Positions 9,786 to 17,829 of a DNA stretch of 53,007 nt are shown piece by piece. Each line of letters starts with the position of its first letter. Within the stretch, counting starts at the first letter, position 1. The position numbers and the translations under genes are program-made. The notes under the pieces were generated by a model. That model was not told where the DNA came from, made no database searches, and saw only the letters and a program-made list of their open reading frames with translations. Source of the stretch: Pseudovibrio flavus (lineage in GTDB: Bacteria; Pseudomonadota; Alphaproteobacteria; Rhizobiales; Stappiaceae); the NCBI RefSeq assembly GCF_009711345.1, contig NZ_SMMA01000058.1, forward strand, positions 49,794 to 102,800, read 5' to 3'.

Positions 9786-9820
9786 ACACCGCCGGAGATA
9801 TCTTCGGCGGTGTTATTATT
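9786..9820 (+). terminator. Terminator after cpdB
   Basis: ACACCGCCG (9786-9794) and CGGCGGTGT (9805-9813) form a perfect 9-bp stem followed by TATTATTT. Confidence 0.85.
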
Positions 9821-9874
9821 TGAACTGGAATATGGGCGCTCGCCAATGAGCGGACACCACGTTTTAACCCGAGC

Positions 9875-10477
9875 TTAGAACTGGTCGAGCACTGGGCTAT
9901 CTGGCCAGATGACTGGTTCCCCGTTTGCCACGCGCTTCTTGCCGAAAACAATCCATGGGTCATCCAAGCTCTTGACGGTGATATCAACTCTGAGCTTATC
10001 GGGATGCTTTTGAGCGAACTCTAGCGTAGTGAGACCGCTTTCGTATTTTCCTGAAAGAAGTCCTTCTGCGATCCGCATGATCGAACTGACCGCTATTTTC
10101 TCTGGCCACGCCGATAGATCAGCATAAGCTTCGGTCGCCGGTTGCAATGCCAGCGCTGTAGGCCGTTCAACGTCTTTGCGAGTGATGACAGCAAGGTCCT
10201 TACTCGGTGAGATGAAGGTATCGACCACATGGACGCCGAACTCAAAATGGCCGCGAGCAACGACGCTGGCGCAGTCTGGGTGGACAGCAACCTGCAACAG
10301 GAAATCAGCGGCATCCGAGCGGAGCATTTCCAGCCCCTCGAAGAAGTCATCGATCAGAATAACTTCCGCATCCAAACCTCTTAGCTTGATGTATTTGCGC
10401 GTAACCATCTCGTGGTTGTTGCCACTAGGCCCCAGAGTTACAAATCTCAATTTTCTTTTCACAGCTAACATCCGCAT
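9875..10477 (-). CDS. BacA/prephenate-dehydratase-like protein of unknown role
   Basis: The 200-residue protein starts with a motif like the opening of prephenate dehydratase and bacilysin BacA proteins: TLGPSGNNHE (about 14-23), compared with a LGPEGT-type loop in those families. Near the end W175-IVFGKK resembles the WSLFGK segment I recall from BacA. This suggests the two-lobed periplasmic-binding-like fold of that superfamily. I do not see the Thr-Arg-Phe catalytic motif of true prephenate dehydratases, nor an ACT domain, so a shikimate role should not be assumed. There is no signal peptide. It stands alone, convergent with cpdB and divergent from the BLUF gene. Family placement is from memory of motifs. 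Confidence 0.6.
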   Translation of the reverse strand: MRMLAVKRKLRFVTLGPSGNNHEMVTRKYIKLRGLDAEVILIDDFFEGLEMLRSDAADFLLQVAVHPDCASVVARGHFEFGVHVVDTFISPSKDLAVITRKDVERPTALALQPATEAYADLSAWPEKIAVSSIMRIAEGLLSGKYESGLTTLEFAQKHPDKLRVDITVKSLDDPWIVFGKKRVANGEPVIWPDSPVLDQF

Positions 10478-10816
10478 ACCGCAAAAGAACCAAACGGAAA
10501 AACTAACCGTTAAGAGGCATGGAAACCCCAGCGCTTTTCAAACTGTTGCAATTGCGGAGGGTATTCGCGGAGCCTAGGGACGCGGTGCATTAAGCTAATA
10601 CCTAAGAGGACTTAGGCACCCGCTTACCTGAGACGCCCTCTTCCCAAGTCGCTAAATTTTCGCCGGCGGCGGGGCGAGTTACTCAATATTCATCTAAGCA
10701 ATTATCTCTATTTTATCGCCATATGTTTCAATTACTTAGGAAGAATATGACGCAGGACTTTTACGTTTTGCCAACTTTTAGCGCGCACCCTTTGCCTAGC
10801 CAGAGGAGCTTGCTGC
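10478..10816. other. Divergent intergenic region before the BLUF gene
   Basis: This is about 340 bases between the divergent BacA-like and BLUF genes and must hold both promoters. A perfect small palindrome CCTAAG-AGGA-CTTAGG lies at 10601-10616 and could be an operator or part of a leader. No gene is supported here. Confidence 0.45.
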
Positions 10817-11275
10817 ATGGAAATCAATCAGCTCAGTTACCGTAGTCGTATTCATTGGCCCGCCCTTCGTGGAGATTTGGACGAAGAGGTGGAAAAAACG
10901 CTGAGGCGCAGCCGCAGAATTAATCAGCGCGCTGGTGTGACAGGTGCTCTTCTGCTGACGGACACACACATCTTTCAGTTACTGGAAGGGCCGAGCGATG
11001 CGGTTCTTTCCACTCTCGACTGTGCCATGAGCGATAAGCGGCATACCGACATTTGCATTCTTGCCAAGCACAGAGCGCCCTATCGCCTCTTCCATACCAG
11101 CTGGATGCATTTTTGTGATCTGCGCGATGAACCGGAAAAGCGCTACCCTCGTTTTGTGGCAGACCTTGCCCACTATCCCACTCACATGAGCGGCGAAGAA
11201 TTTTACGAGGTCTTGATGCTGCTTTCAGCAAATATGGAGCAGAGCCGCATAACAACGCGTATCGCGCTTATGTAA
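10817..11275 (+). CDS. BLUF-domain blue-light photoreceptor
   Basis: This short (152-residue) protein is essentially one BLUF domain plus a C-terminal helical tail. BLUF domains bind FAD and sense blue light through a Tyr-Gln hydrogen-bond switch. The light-reactive Tyr is Y8 (QLSYRS), the flavin-contacting Asn is N36 (RRINQRAGVTG) and the key Gln is Q54 (IFQLLEG). The N-to-Q spacing of 18 equals that in AppA. By the same spacing the semiconserved Trp of AppA-type domains falls on S95 and the Met on M97, with a Trp displaced to position 96. No effector domain is attached, so it must act through a protein partner. It lies between the BacA-like gene (divergent) and mobA (same strand, 127 bases on). 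An AGAGGAG box precedes the ATG. Confidence 0.9.
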   Translation: MEINQLSYRSRIHWPALRGDLDEEVEKTLRRSRRINQRAGVTGALLLTDTHIFQLLEGPSDAVLSTLDCAMSDKRHTDICILAKHRAPYRLFHTSWMHFCDLRDEPEKRYPRFVADLAHYPTHMSGEEFYEVLMLLSANMEQSRITTRIALM

Positions 11276-11402
11276 CGCTGCTAGCCGCTGACTTTGCGAC
11301 CATATTCTGTGGCCACCTTTCACAAATGTGCGGGTGCCTGCTTCCCCCTATCCGCTAAATTCCGTAGGATAGAGATGGTTGGAGACTATAGAAGTTTGGC
11401 CG

Positions 11403-12098
11403 ATGAGTACTGAAGGTCTTTCAAAAATGTCCAGTTCTACCAAACCCGAACATGTTGTTGGCTGTTTGCTGGCCGGTGGCCGCTCCCTACGTATGGGCGG
11501 GAACGACAAGTCACTCGCGCTTCTTGGTGGCACGTCTCTACTGGAGCACGTTTACCACCGTCTAAACGCTCAGCTTGCCCACGTCGCTTTGAGCAGCAAC
11601 CACCCTATGCCAGCTCATGAAGACCTTGGCATCCCGATCCTGCATGATCCGATTGCTGACTTTCCCGGCCCTCTTGCAGGGATTCTTGCGGGGCTACGGT
11701 GGGCGCAGTCTATGCCAAGCAAACCGGAGTTTGTATTTTCGGTTGCCGTTGATACGCCTTTCTTCCCGATGGATGCGGTGGAAACCCTTCTAAAGACCGC
11801 AGGACGCAACCCGGGTGTGCCCGTGGTTTCCAGTTGCCTTTCCCGTGCCCACCCTACCTGCACACTATGGCCGGTTTCACTTGCTGATACATTGCAAGCA
11901 TATCTTGACGCCGGAGAGCGCCGCTTAATGGGCTTTTGTCAGGCACAAGAGGCCGTGTTCTGCCCCTTCCCGCCAATCCGGTTTGGCGAGGAGGAAGTGG
12001 ACCCGTTCTTCAACATCAATGATGCTGAAAGTATGCATGAGGCCGAGACTATCCTTGAAAGCCTTGCCTTGGGCATCAATCATGAAGGCGGCCAATAA
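11403..12098 (+). CDS. mobA: Molybdenum cofactor guanylyltransferase MobA
   Basis: The enzyme adds GMP to Mo-molybdopterin to form the MGD cofactor of DMSO-reductase-family enzymes. The nucleotide-binding signature LAGGRSLRMGGNDK is at about residues 23-36. DPIADFPGPLAG (substrate loop) and the mid-domain acidic VAVDTPFF follow, as in MobA. The frame is open to a TTG at 11379, but the ATG at 11403 gives a 231-residue protein, closer to family length; another ATG lies at 11427. It ends with INDAES near the C-terminus. moeA follows 51 bases later on the same strand, so the two are probably co-transcribed and serve one pathway. Confidence 0.9.
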   Translation: MSTEGLSKMSSSTKPEHVVGCLLAGGRSLRMGGNDKSLALLGGTSLLEHVYHRLNAQLAHVALSSNHPMPAHEDLGIPILHDPIADFPGPLAGILAGLRWAQSMPSKPEFVFSVAVDTPFFPMDAVETLLKTAGRNPGVPVVSSCLSRAHPTCTLWPVSLADTLQAYLDAGERRLMGFCQAQEAVFCPFPPIRFGEEEVDPFFNINDAESMHEAETILESLALGINHEGGQ

Positions 12099-12149
12099 GC
12101 CGCTTTCCCCCTACAGAAATACAGGCGCTCCAGTTTCCAGGCAGCAACA

Positions 12150-13382
12150 ATGAACAATAACAGCCAGTCCCTCACCTACACCCAAGCTCTTGAACATCTT
12201 CGGGCGCAGGCGCTCAGCAAACAAAGCGAGGAAGAGGTTCCGCTTATTTCAGCGTTAGGCCGCATTGTTTCCAGCGATCAAGTTGCACACCGTAATGTAC
12301 CTGTTGCAGACAACTCCGCTATGGATGGCTATGCCATTAACGCAGAAGCCCAAAGCGCCAGTGGCCAGCGCTTTCCCGTTGTTGGACAGACCTTTGCCGG
12401 TCACCCTTTTGATCGCAGGCTCACAGAAGGCCAAGCCATTCGCATCTTCACCGGAGCGCCTATCCCTGAAGGCTGCCGCTTTGTAGCGCCGCAAGAAGAT
12501 TGCGAGGCAGAAGACGGCTTCGTGACAGTCACCCGAGCCTTTGACGAAGACAGCAATATTCGCCGCTGCGGCGAGGATGTACGGGCTGGCGATACTCTCG
12601 TTTCAAGAGGCACACTCCTTAAACCTCAACACATTGGCGCATTGGCGGCTGATGGTTTAGCCACTGTGCCGGTACGCACGCCGTTACGTGTGGGGTTGCT
12701 TTCTACGGGCGATGAATTGGTGCGTCCCGGCAATTTGCTGGAGAGCGGCCAGATATACGACAGCAACACGTTTTTGCTGTTCGGGCTTCTTAGCAGTCTG
12801 CCGGTGAATGTAACCGACCTTGGCATATTGCCGGACGAACGGGACGTTGTTCGGGAGCGCCTTACAGCTCTTCAGGGCACATTTGACGTTATCATCACCT
12901 CTGGCGGCGCTGGAAAAGGTGATGCAGATATCGTTGGGCAGGTTGTTGGAGAGCTGGGCAACATCGAGTTCTGGGAGCTTGCCATAAAACCGGGCCGTCC
13001 GTTCATGTTCGGCTCTATTAACGGCTGCAACTTCATTGGTCTGCCGGGCAACCCTGTCGCCGCTGTTGTCAGCTTCTTGAGCTTTGCCCGCCCTTTCCTT
13101 CTCGCCAGAGCTGGTGCTCCGTTTACAGAGGCAGAACCTGTTTTACTGCCAGCAGGGTTCGCGATAGCCGGACGCAGACCGGGAAGACGTGAGTTTTTGC
13201 GCGCAAAGCGGCGCTTTGACGGGGCTGGCGGCGAGTTTGTAGAAAAGTATCGCCACGACGGTTCAGCGCAAATTTCCTCCCTAACCTTTGCTGATGGCTT
13301 GGTTGTTCTGGAGGAAACATTGACGGATGTAACGAAGGGCGACCCCGTTCCGTTTATCCCGTTCTCGCAGGTTGGGCTCTAA
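12150..13382 (+). CDS. moeA: Molybdopterin molybdenumtransferase MoeA
   Basis: The enzyme inserts molybdate into adenylylated molybdopterin. It has 410 residues with the standard MoeA domain order. The N-terminal part has ADNSAMDGYA (53-62) and the RIFTGAPIPEG loop near 100. The MoCF-binding domain contains LLSTGDEL, YDSN and TSGGAGKGDAD. The family usually reads GGVSVGD here, so the loop is slightly unusual but keeps the last Asp. GLPGNPVAAVVSF and a C-terminal beta-barrel domain follow. It lies 51 bases downstream of mobA. moaA is 8 kb upstream, so Moco genes here are scattered. Confidence 0.94.
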   Translation: MNNNSQSLTYTQALEHLRAQALSKQSEEEVPLISALGRIVSSDQVAHRNVPVADNSAMDGYAINAEAQSASGQRFPVVGQTFAGHPFDRRLTEGQAIRIFTGAPIPEGCRFVAPQEDCEAEDGFVTVTRAFDEDSNIRRCGEDVRAGDTLVSRGTLLKPQHIGALAADGLATVPVRTPLRVGLLSTGDELVRPGNLLESGQIYDSNTFLLFGLLSSLPVNVTDLGILPDERDVVRERLTALQGTFDVIITSGGAGKGDADIVGQVVGELGNIEFWELAIKPGRPFMFGSINGCNFIGLPGNPVAAVVSFLSFARPFLLARAGAPFTEAEPVLLPAGFAIAGRRPGRREFLRAKRRFDGAGGEFVEKYRHDGSAQISSLTFADGLVVLEETLTDVTKGDPVPFIPFSQVGL

Positions 13383-13738
13383 GGTAGCGGCTGGATTTCG
13401 GGCGCTGGCGGACACAGATAGCGCTCTGCTCGCACTCCCTTTCTGGCAAAACCGATTAGAATCACTTACTAATAATTGCAGCATGTATACGGATGGGTGT
13501 TTTACATAAACACGCAGAGGGAGAGAGATTTTCCTAATATGCCCGTATAGAGGGATAATTATCCCCAGCCGCCGGTAATCCGTCAATTAGCCAATCCAAC
13601 CATCGGGTAAATTGCCATTAAAACGGCTGAGTAATCCGTTAAAACGGTTGAACTCCTGCGAGTTTTGTTAGAACAATGAACCCGGCTAGACAGGGAGCCT
13701 TTTATAGATCCCTGTACATAAGACCAGGGGGAAAAGTG
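13383..13738. promoter_or_regulatory. Upstream region of the amino-acid ABC operon with direct repeats
   Basis: This is 356 bases of AT-rich, gene-free sequence before the binding-protein gene. Two near-identical 13-mers, TTAAAACGGCTGA (13618-13630) and TTAAAACGGTTGA (13639-13651), are spaced 21 bp, two helical turns. This fits a dimeric regulator bound to one DNA face. Related GTAATCCGT words occur at about 13575 and 13631. The regulator cannot be named. Confidence 0.5.
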
Positions 13739-14515
13739 ATGCGTTTGAAGCATATTGTAGCAGTTGCTGCGTTGGCTATGGTCGCTGTTGGGGGCGCTCA
13801 GGCTAAAGAATGGAAAAAGATCCGTATGGGTACCGAAGGTGCTTACCCTCCATTCAACTACACCACTTCTGCAGGTGAGCTGGTAGGTTTCGACATCGAA
13901 ATCGGCAACGCTCTTTGCGAAGAAATGAAAGTTGAGTGTGAGTGGGTAACTCAGGACTGGGATGGCATCATTCCGGGTCTGATCGCTGGTAAGTACGATA
14001 CTATTCTCGCTTCCATGTCCATCACTCCAGAACGTGAGGAAAAGATCAGCTTTTCCGAAAAGTACTACAACACTCCACCAGCAATCGCTGTTCGCAAGGA
14101 CTCCGATCTGAAGGGTGTTACTCCAGCTGACCTCGCCGGTAAGAAAATCGGTGCACAGTCTTCCACCACCCACTCTATTTACGCTGAGCAGACCTTTACA
14201 GACTCTGACATTGTTCTTTATCCAACTTCGGAAGAGTACAAGCTGGACCTGGAAAGCGGCCGCGTTGATGCAGTTGGCGACGACGTGATGGTTCTTCAGG
14301 GCTGGATCGATTCTGACGAAGGTTCTTGCTGCAAAATCCTCGGTACTTTGAAATCCGTAGACGAGATCCACGGTAAAGGTGCCGGTATCGGCGTTCGTAA
14401 GGGCGACGAAGACCTTGCTGCTATGTTCTCGGATGCCATTGCGGCAATTCGCGCTAACGGCAAGTACAAAGAAATTAACGATAAGTACTTCGCATTTGAC
14501 GCCTACGGTGAATAA
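13739..14515 (+). CDS. Periplasmic amino-acid-binding protein (HisJ/ArgT-like)
   Basis: This is the solute receptor of a polar-amino-acid ABC importer. The protein is 258 residues with a Sec signal peptide (basic start, probable cleavage after GAQA). The family-3 binding-protein signature GFDIEIGNALCEEM is at about 50-63. DWDGIIPGLIAGKYD and LASMSITPEREEKISFSEKY are the usual ligand-pocket segments. The closest recognisable type is the lysine/arginine/ornithine/histidine binder, but opines are possible because octopine/nopaline binders share these motifs. An upstream in-frame ATG (13676) is rejected: the ATG at 13739 has an AGGGGG box and places the signal peptide at the N-terminus. The gene is separated from its permeases by a strong hairpin. 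Confidence 0.9.
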   Translation: MRLKHIVAVAALAMVAVGGAQAKEWKKIRMGTEGAYPPFNYTTSAGELVGFDIEIGNALCEEMKVECEWVTQDWDGIIPGLIAGKYDTILASMSITPEREEKISFSEKYYNTPPAIAVRKDSDLKGVTPADLAGKKIGAQSSTTHSIYAEQTFTDSDIVLYPTSEEYKLDLESGRVDAVGDDVMVLQGWIDSDEGSCCKILGTLKSVDEIHGKGAGIGVRKGDEDLAAMFSDAIAAIRANGKYKEINDKYFAFDAYGE

Positions 14516-14542
14516 GGCGCCAGCTAGGTGAAATAACGAAGA

Positions 14543-14573
14543 GCAAAGGCGGAAGGAACCCTTCCGCCTTTGC
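14543..14573 (+). terminator. Intercistronic hairpin between binding protein and permease
   Basis: GCAAAGGCGGAAGG (14543-14556) and CCTTCCGCCTTTGC (14560-14573) form a perfect 14-bp stem with a three-base loop. It lacks a proper U-run (CTGTAGG follows). It probably protects the 3' end of the binding-protein message, so receptor is made in excess over permease, rather than fully ending transcription. Confidence 0.8.
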
Positions 14574-14603
14574 CTGTAGGTGGATTATAGGACACCCTCC
14601 AGA

Positions 14604-15314
14604 ATGGAACAAATACTAGAGCTGCTATCGTTCGGACCCGACGGGTGGGGCGACCAGATCCTGGCAGGCGTCACCATGACTGTCTCGCTGGCACTGGCCA
14701 CTCTTCCAATTGGCCTCGTTGTGGGCTTCCTGATCGCTCTGGCAAAGAACTCGGAAGAACCGAGCCTACGTGCTGCTGCAAACGTCTACACTACCATTTT
14801 CCGTGGCCTTCCCGAGCTGCTGACCCTGTTTCTGGTTTACTATGGTGGCCAGATCCTCATTCAGCAGGTCCTGAAATTTTTCGGTGGCGGTACCTTTGAG
14901 GTCAACGCATTTCTTGCGGGTATGATCGCACTTGCGCTGGTCTTCTCGTCCTACGCTTCCGAAGCATTTCTCTCCGCGTTTCGCGGCATTTCAAAAGGTC
15001 AGTATGAAGGTGCATACGCGCTTGGTATCAGCCGCGGCTTGACCATGCGCCTTGTTATCTGGCCTCAGCTCCTGCGCCTTTCTCTTCCAGCACTGGGCAA
15101 CCTATGGCTCATCTTGCTGAAGGAAACCGCGCTGGTCTCTATTATCGGTCTTGCCGACATCATGCGCTATTCGCAGATGGCATCGCGCACCACGAAAGAA
15201 CCATTCCTGTTCTTCTCCGTCGCTTGTGCGATCTACCTCGTTCTGGCTGTTATCTCATCCAGCGGCCTTGCGCGTGTCGAAGCATGGACCCGTAAAGGGG
15301 AGGCCAAAAGATGA
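14604..15314 (+). CDS. Amino-acid ABC transporter permease (HisQ-type)
   Basis: This is one of two inner-membrane channel subunits. It is 236 residues with about five helices. The permease motif EGAYALGISRGLTMRLVIWPQ (about 134-154), the EAA loop, is complete and would dock an ATPase. The segment IFRGLPELLTLFLVYYGG is typical of the HisQ/OccQ branch. The frame opens at a GTG (14580), but the ATG at 14604 is preceded by AGGA at a suitable distance and begins the family-like MEQILELLSFGP. Its stop overlaps the next permease start (ATGA), showing translational coupling. No ATPase gene is adjacent. Confidence 0.9.
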   Translation: MEQILELLSFGPDGWGDQILAGVTMTVSLALATLPIGLVVGFLIALAKNSEEPSLRAAANVYTTIFRGLPELLTLFLVYYGGQILIQQVLKFFGGGTFEVNAFLAGMIALALVFSSYASEAFLSAFRGISKGQYEGAYALGISRGLTMRLVIWPQLLRLSLPALGNLWLILLKETALVSIIGLADIMRYSQMASRTTKEPFLFFSVACAIYLVLAVISSSGLARVEAWTRKGEAKR

Positions 15315-16204
15315 GCATGCAAAACAATTATGTAAGCGAGAACTTCATCGAATCCCGCAAACCGCCAGTTTTACGTTCGGCAGGCTGGTCCATCGCCCGT
15401 GTTGCAGGTACAGCTTGGCTGACGGCATGGATTATCAGCGGCCTTGGTATTTTGTGGTTCCTCGCCTATTCCAACGACGTTGTATTCAGTTTCGGCGGAC
15501 CTGACGGTTTTGGCGTTACTGCCGATCCTAAGTTCCTTGAAAAGTATGGCCCTAAGCTTATCAGCGGTTTTGAGACAACGCTTAAGCTCGTCGCGATTTC
15601 AATCGGCCTTGGCGCTCTGCTTTCCATTCCGATGACTGCCATGCGCATGTCGAAGAACCGCGTTTTGTATTCCATCGCCTATGGCTATGTGTACTTTGTT
15701 CGCGGCACTCCTTTGATCGCGCAGATCTTCCTGATCTACTACGGCGCTGGCTCCTTCCGTCCGTTCCTTCAGGATATCAATCTGTGGTGGTTCTTCCGTG
15801 ATGCCTGGTACTGTGCGGTATTGGCGCTGACGCTAAACACCTCTGCCTATCAGGTGGAGATCCTGCGCGGCTCGATCCAGAACATGCCTAAAGGCCAGTG
15901 GGAAGCTGCTGCTGCGCTTGGTCTGCCAAAGTGGCTCACCTTCTGGAAGATCATTCTTCCGCAGGCTCTGATCGTTTCTCTGCGCCCTTACGGCAACGAG
16001 ATCGTCCTTATGATCAAGGGCTCTGCTATCGTGGCAATCATCACCATTCTTGATCTGATGGGTGAAACCCGCCGTGCATTCTCGCGCACCTATGACTTCC
16101 AGTCCTATATCTGGGCCGCGATTATGTACCTGATTATGGTGGAGACGCTTCGCCAGATCTGGGAGAAGATCGAGCAACGGCTTACACGTCATCTACGACG
16201 CTAA
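15311..16204 (+). CDS. Amino-acid ABC transporter permease (HisM-type)
   Basis: This is the second channel subunit, 297 residues. It is longer than HisM (about 240) because of an N-terminal extension of about 60 residues that carries an extra hydrophobic segment (TAWLTAWIISGLGILWFLAY). The core contains ETTLKLVAISIGLG, VYFVRGTPLIAQIFLIYYG and the EAA loop QWEAAAALGLPKWLTFWKII (about 196-215). ATG overlaps the previous stop by four bases. A strong terminator follows 10 bases after the stop, so the operon ends here without an ATP-binding subunit. Confidence 0.9.
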   Translation: MSMQNNYVSENFIESRKPPVLRSAGWSIARVAGTAWLTAWIISGLGILWFLAYSNDVVFSFGGPDGFGVTADPKFLEKYGPKLISGFETTLKLVAISIGLGALLSIPMTAMRMSKNRVLYSIAYGYVYFVRGTPLIAQIFLIYYGAGSFRPFLQDINLWWFFRDAWYCAVLALTLNTSAYQVEILRGSIQNMPKGQWEAAAALGLPKWLTFWKIILPQALIVSLRPYGNEIVLMIKGSAIVAIITILDLMGETRRAFSRTYDFQSYIWAAIMYLIMVETLRQIWEKIEQRLTRHLRR

Positions 16205-16214
16205 CGCATTTGAG

Positions 16215-16240
16215 AAAGGCACCCATCGGGTGCCTTTTTT
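16215..16240 (+). terminator. Terminator of the amino-acid ABC operon
   Basis: AAAGGCACCC-ATCG-GGTGCCTTTTTT is a perfect stem with a T-run, just after the second permease. Confidence 0.95.
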
Positions 16241-16392
16241 GTTTGTGACGCAGCTCCACCCTCACAACTTTAGGGGTATAGCTGCTTCAAAATGTGCAAA
16301 TGGCGTGCATCACGCTTTGATATTTTCCCAAAACTTGGAAATAGTGGGCACCAACATAAACGACGAACGGCAAACGAAACGGGAGTAGGACA

Positions 16393-17271
16393 ATGGCAAA
16401 AGTTGCGTTTATCGGGCTTGGGGTCATGGGATACCCGATGGCAGGTCACTTGAAGACCCGTGGCGGTCATGATGTGACCGTTTACAACCGTACAACGGCC
16501 AAGGCAGAAGAGTGGGCAAAGCACTTCGGCGGTAGTTTCGCCAAGACGCCAAAGGAAGCAGCAGAAGGCTGTGACTTTGTGTTTTGCTGCGTAGGCAATG
16601 ACGATGACCTTCGCTCGGTCACTATTGGTGAAAATGGCGCGTTCCACAGCATGAAAGAAGGCGCGGTGTTTATTGACAACACCACAGCATCTGCTCAGGT
16701 GGCAAAAGAGCTTGATCTTGCAGCGCGAGACAAGGGCTTCCACTTCCTCGACGCTCCTGTTTCCGGCGGTCAGGCGGGCGCTGAGAACGGCGTTCTTACA
16801 GTGATGGTTGGCGGCGAGCCAAGCGTGTTTGAAGAAGCCAAGCCTGTTATTGATTGCTTTGCCAAATTCGTTGGCCTGATGGGCCCTGCCGGTTCTGGCC
16901 AGATGACCAAGATGGTGAACCAGATCTGCATCGCCGGTCTTGTTCAAGGTCTCTCAGAAGCAATTCATTTTGCGCAGAAGGCTGACATGAACATCGAGAA
17001 GGTGATCGCTGCAATTTCCGGCGGCGCTGCCCAGTCGTGGCAGATGCAAAACCGCTGGGAGACAATGCGTGACGGGCACTTCGAGCACGGTTTTGCCGTG
17101 GACTGGATGCGCAAGGATCTGAAGATTTGCCTTAATACTGCTGATGATATTGGCGCGAGGCTTCCAGTTACTGCCCTTGTTGACCAGTTTTATGGCGAGG
17201 TTCAGGACATGGGCGGCGGTCGCTGGGATACATCGTCCCTACTTGCCCGCATGAACAAGTCGAGCAAATAA
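16393..17271 (+). CDS. 3-Hydroxyisobutyrate-dehydrogenase-family NAD(P) oxidoreductase
   Basis: This beta-hydroxyacid dehydrogenase oxidises or reduces a 3-hydroxyacid with NAD(P). It is 292 residues. The Rossmann motif is GLGVMGYP (8-15), the substrate-binding DAPVSGG is at 120-126, and the catalytic Lys is K173 with N176 (QMTKMVNQ). The C-terminal helical domain is complete. The substrate could be 3-hydroxyisobutyrate (valine catabolism), tartronate semialdehyde or a related acid; sequence alone does not decide. The window also has mmsA, the next enzyme in valine breakdown, but 19 kb away and on the other strand, so no operon link supports that reading. It is monocistronic with its own terminator. 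Confidence 0.88.
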   Translation: MAKVAFIGLGVMGYPMAGHLKTRGGHDVTVYNRTTAKAEEWAKHFGGSFAKTPKEAAEGCDFVFCCVGNDDDLRSVTIGENGAFHSMKEGAVFIDNTTASAQVAKELDLAARDKGFHFLDAPVSGGQAGAENGVLTVMVGGEPSVFEEAKPVIDCFAKFVGLMGPAGSGQMTKMVNQICIAGLVQGLSEAIHFAQKADMNIEKVIAAISGGAAQSWQMQNRWETMRDGHFEHGFAVDWMRKDLKICLNTADDIGARLPVTALVDQFYGEVQDMGGGRWDTSSLLARMNKSSK

Positions 17272-17287
17272 GCCGTATTAAAAACGC

Positions 17288-17317
17288 AAAAAGCCCGCAT
17301 CATTGGCGGGCTTTTTT
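17288..17317 (+). terminator. Terminator between the dehydrogenase and lrp-type gene
   Basis: GCCCGC-ATCATTG-GCGGGC is flanked by an A-run and a T-run (CTTTTTTCC). It lies between convergent genes and may serve both strands. Confidence 0.92.
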
Positions 17318-17337
17318 CCTTAGATCAAACGATCAGC

Positions 17338-17829
17338 TTAAACAGCGACCGTCTTAGGCTTTTCCGCTGGCACATAGGCCAGAGGCAGCTCTGTCGTGTA
17401 TTTGATCTGCTCCATGGCGAACGTCGTTGATACATCCGCGATATCGATCTTGGCAATCAGACGCTTGTAAAAGCCGTCATAGGCTTCGATATCCGGCACA
17501 ACAACACGCAGCAGGTAATCCACCTGCCCTGCCATGCGATAGAACTCTACCACTTCGGGAAACTCTTTGATGACGTCTGCAAACTTGCGCAGCCAGTCGT
17601 CATTGTGTCTGCTGGTGGTAATGGCAACAAACGCGGTGACCTTGGTGTTCACCTTATGGGGATCAAGAAGGGCAACACGGCCTGTAATCACGCCGTCCTC
17701 TTCCATCTTCTGAATGCGCCGCCAGCATGGTGTGGTTGAAAGTCCTACGCGCCGTCCGATCTCTGCAACTGGTACAGTGCAGTCTTCCTGCAGGATTGCC
17801 AGAATTCTGCGGTCTATACGATCAATCAT
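17338..17829 (-). CDS. Lrp/AsnC-family transcriptional regulator
   Basis: This DNA-binding regulator usually senses an amino acid. It is 163 residues. The N-terminal winged helix-turn-helix covers about 2-50 (IDRRILAILQEDCTVPVAE, then LSTTPCWRRIQKME), and the C-terminal RAM/AsnC ligand domain covers about 66-145 (EFYRMAGQVDYLLRV). The recognition helix CWRRI is typical of proteins close to Lrp itself. It is convergent with the dehydrogenase gene and has no partner gene on its own strand, so its target is unclear. It differs from the second Lrp-type regulator at 30.3 kb. Confidence 0.92.
   Translation of the reverse strand: MIDRIDRRILAILQEDCTVPVAEIGRRVGLSTTPCWRRIQKMEEDGVITGRVALLDPHKVNTKVTAFVAITTSRHNDDWLRKFADVIKEFPEVVEFYRMAGQVDYLLRVVVPDIEAYDGFYKRLIAKIDIADVSTTFAMEQIKYTTELPLAYVPAEKPKTVAV

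Noticed and set aside
8524-9987. A 487-codon open frame on the minus strand opposite cpdB
   Set aside because: It lies almost wholly within the well-supported cpdB gene, has no family motif and no ribosome-binding site; long antisense frames are expected from codon bias here.
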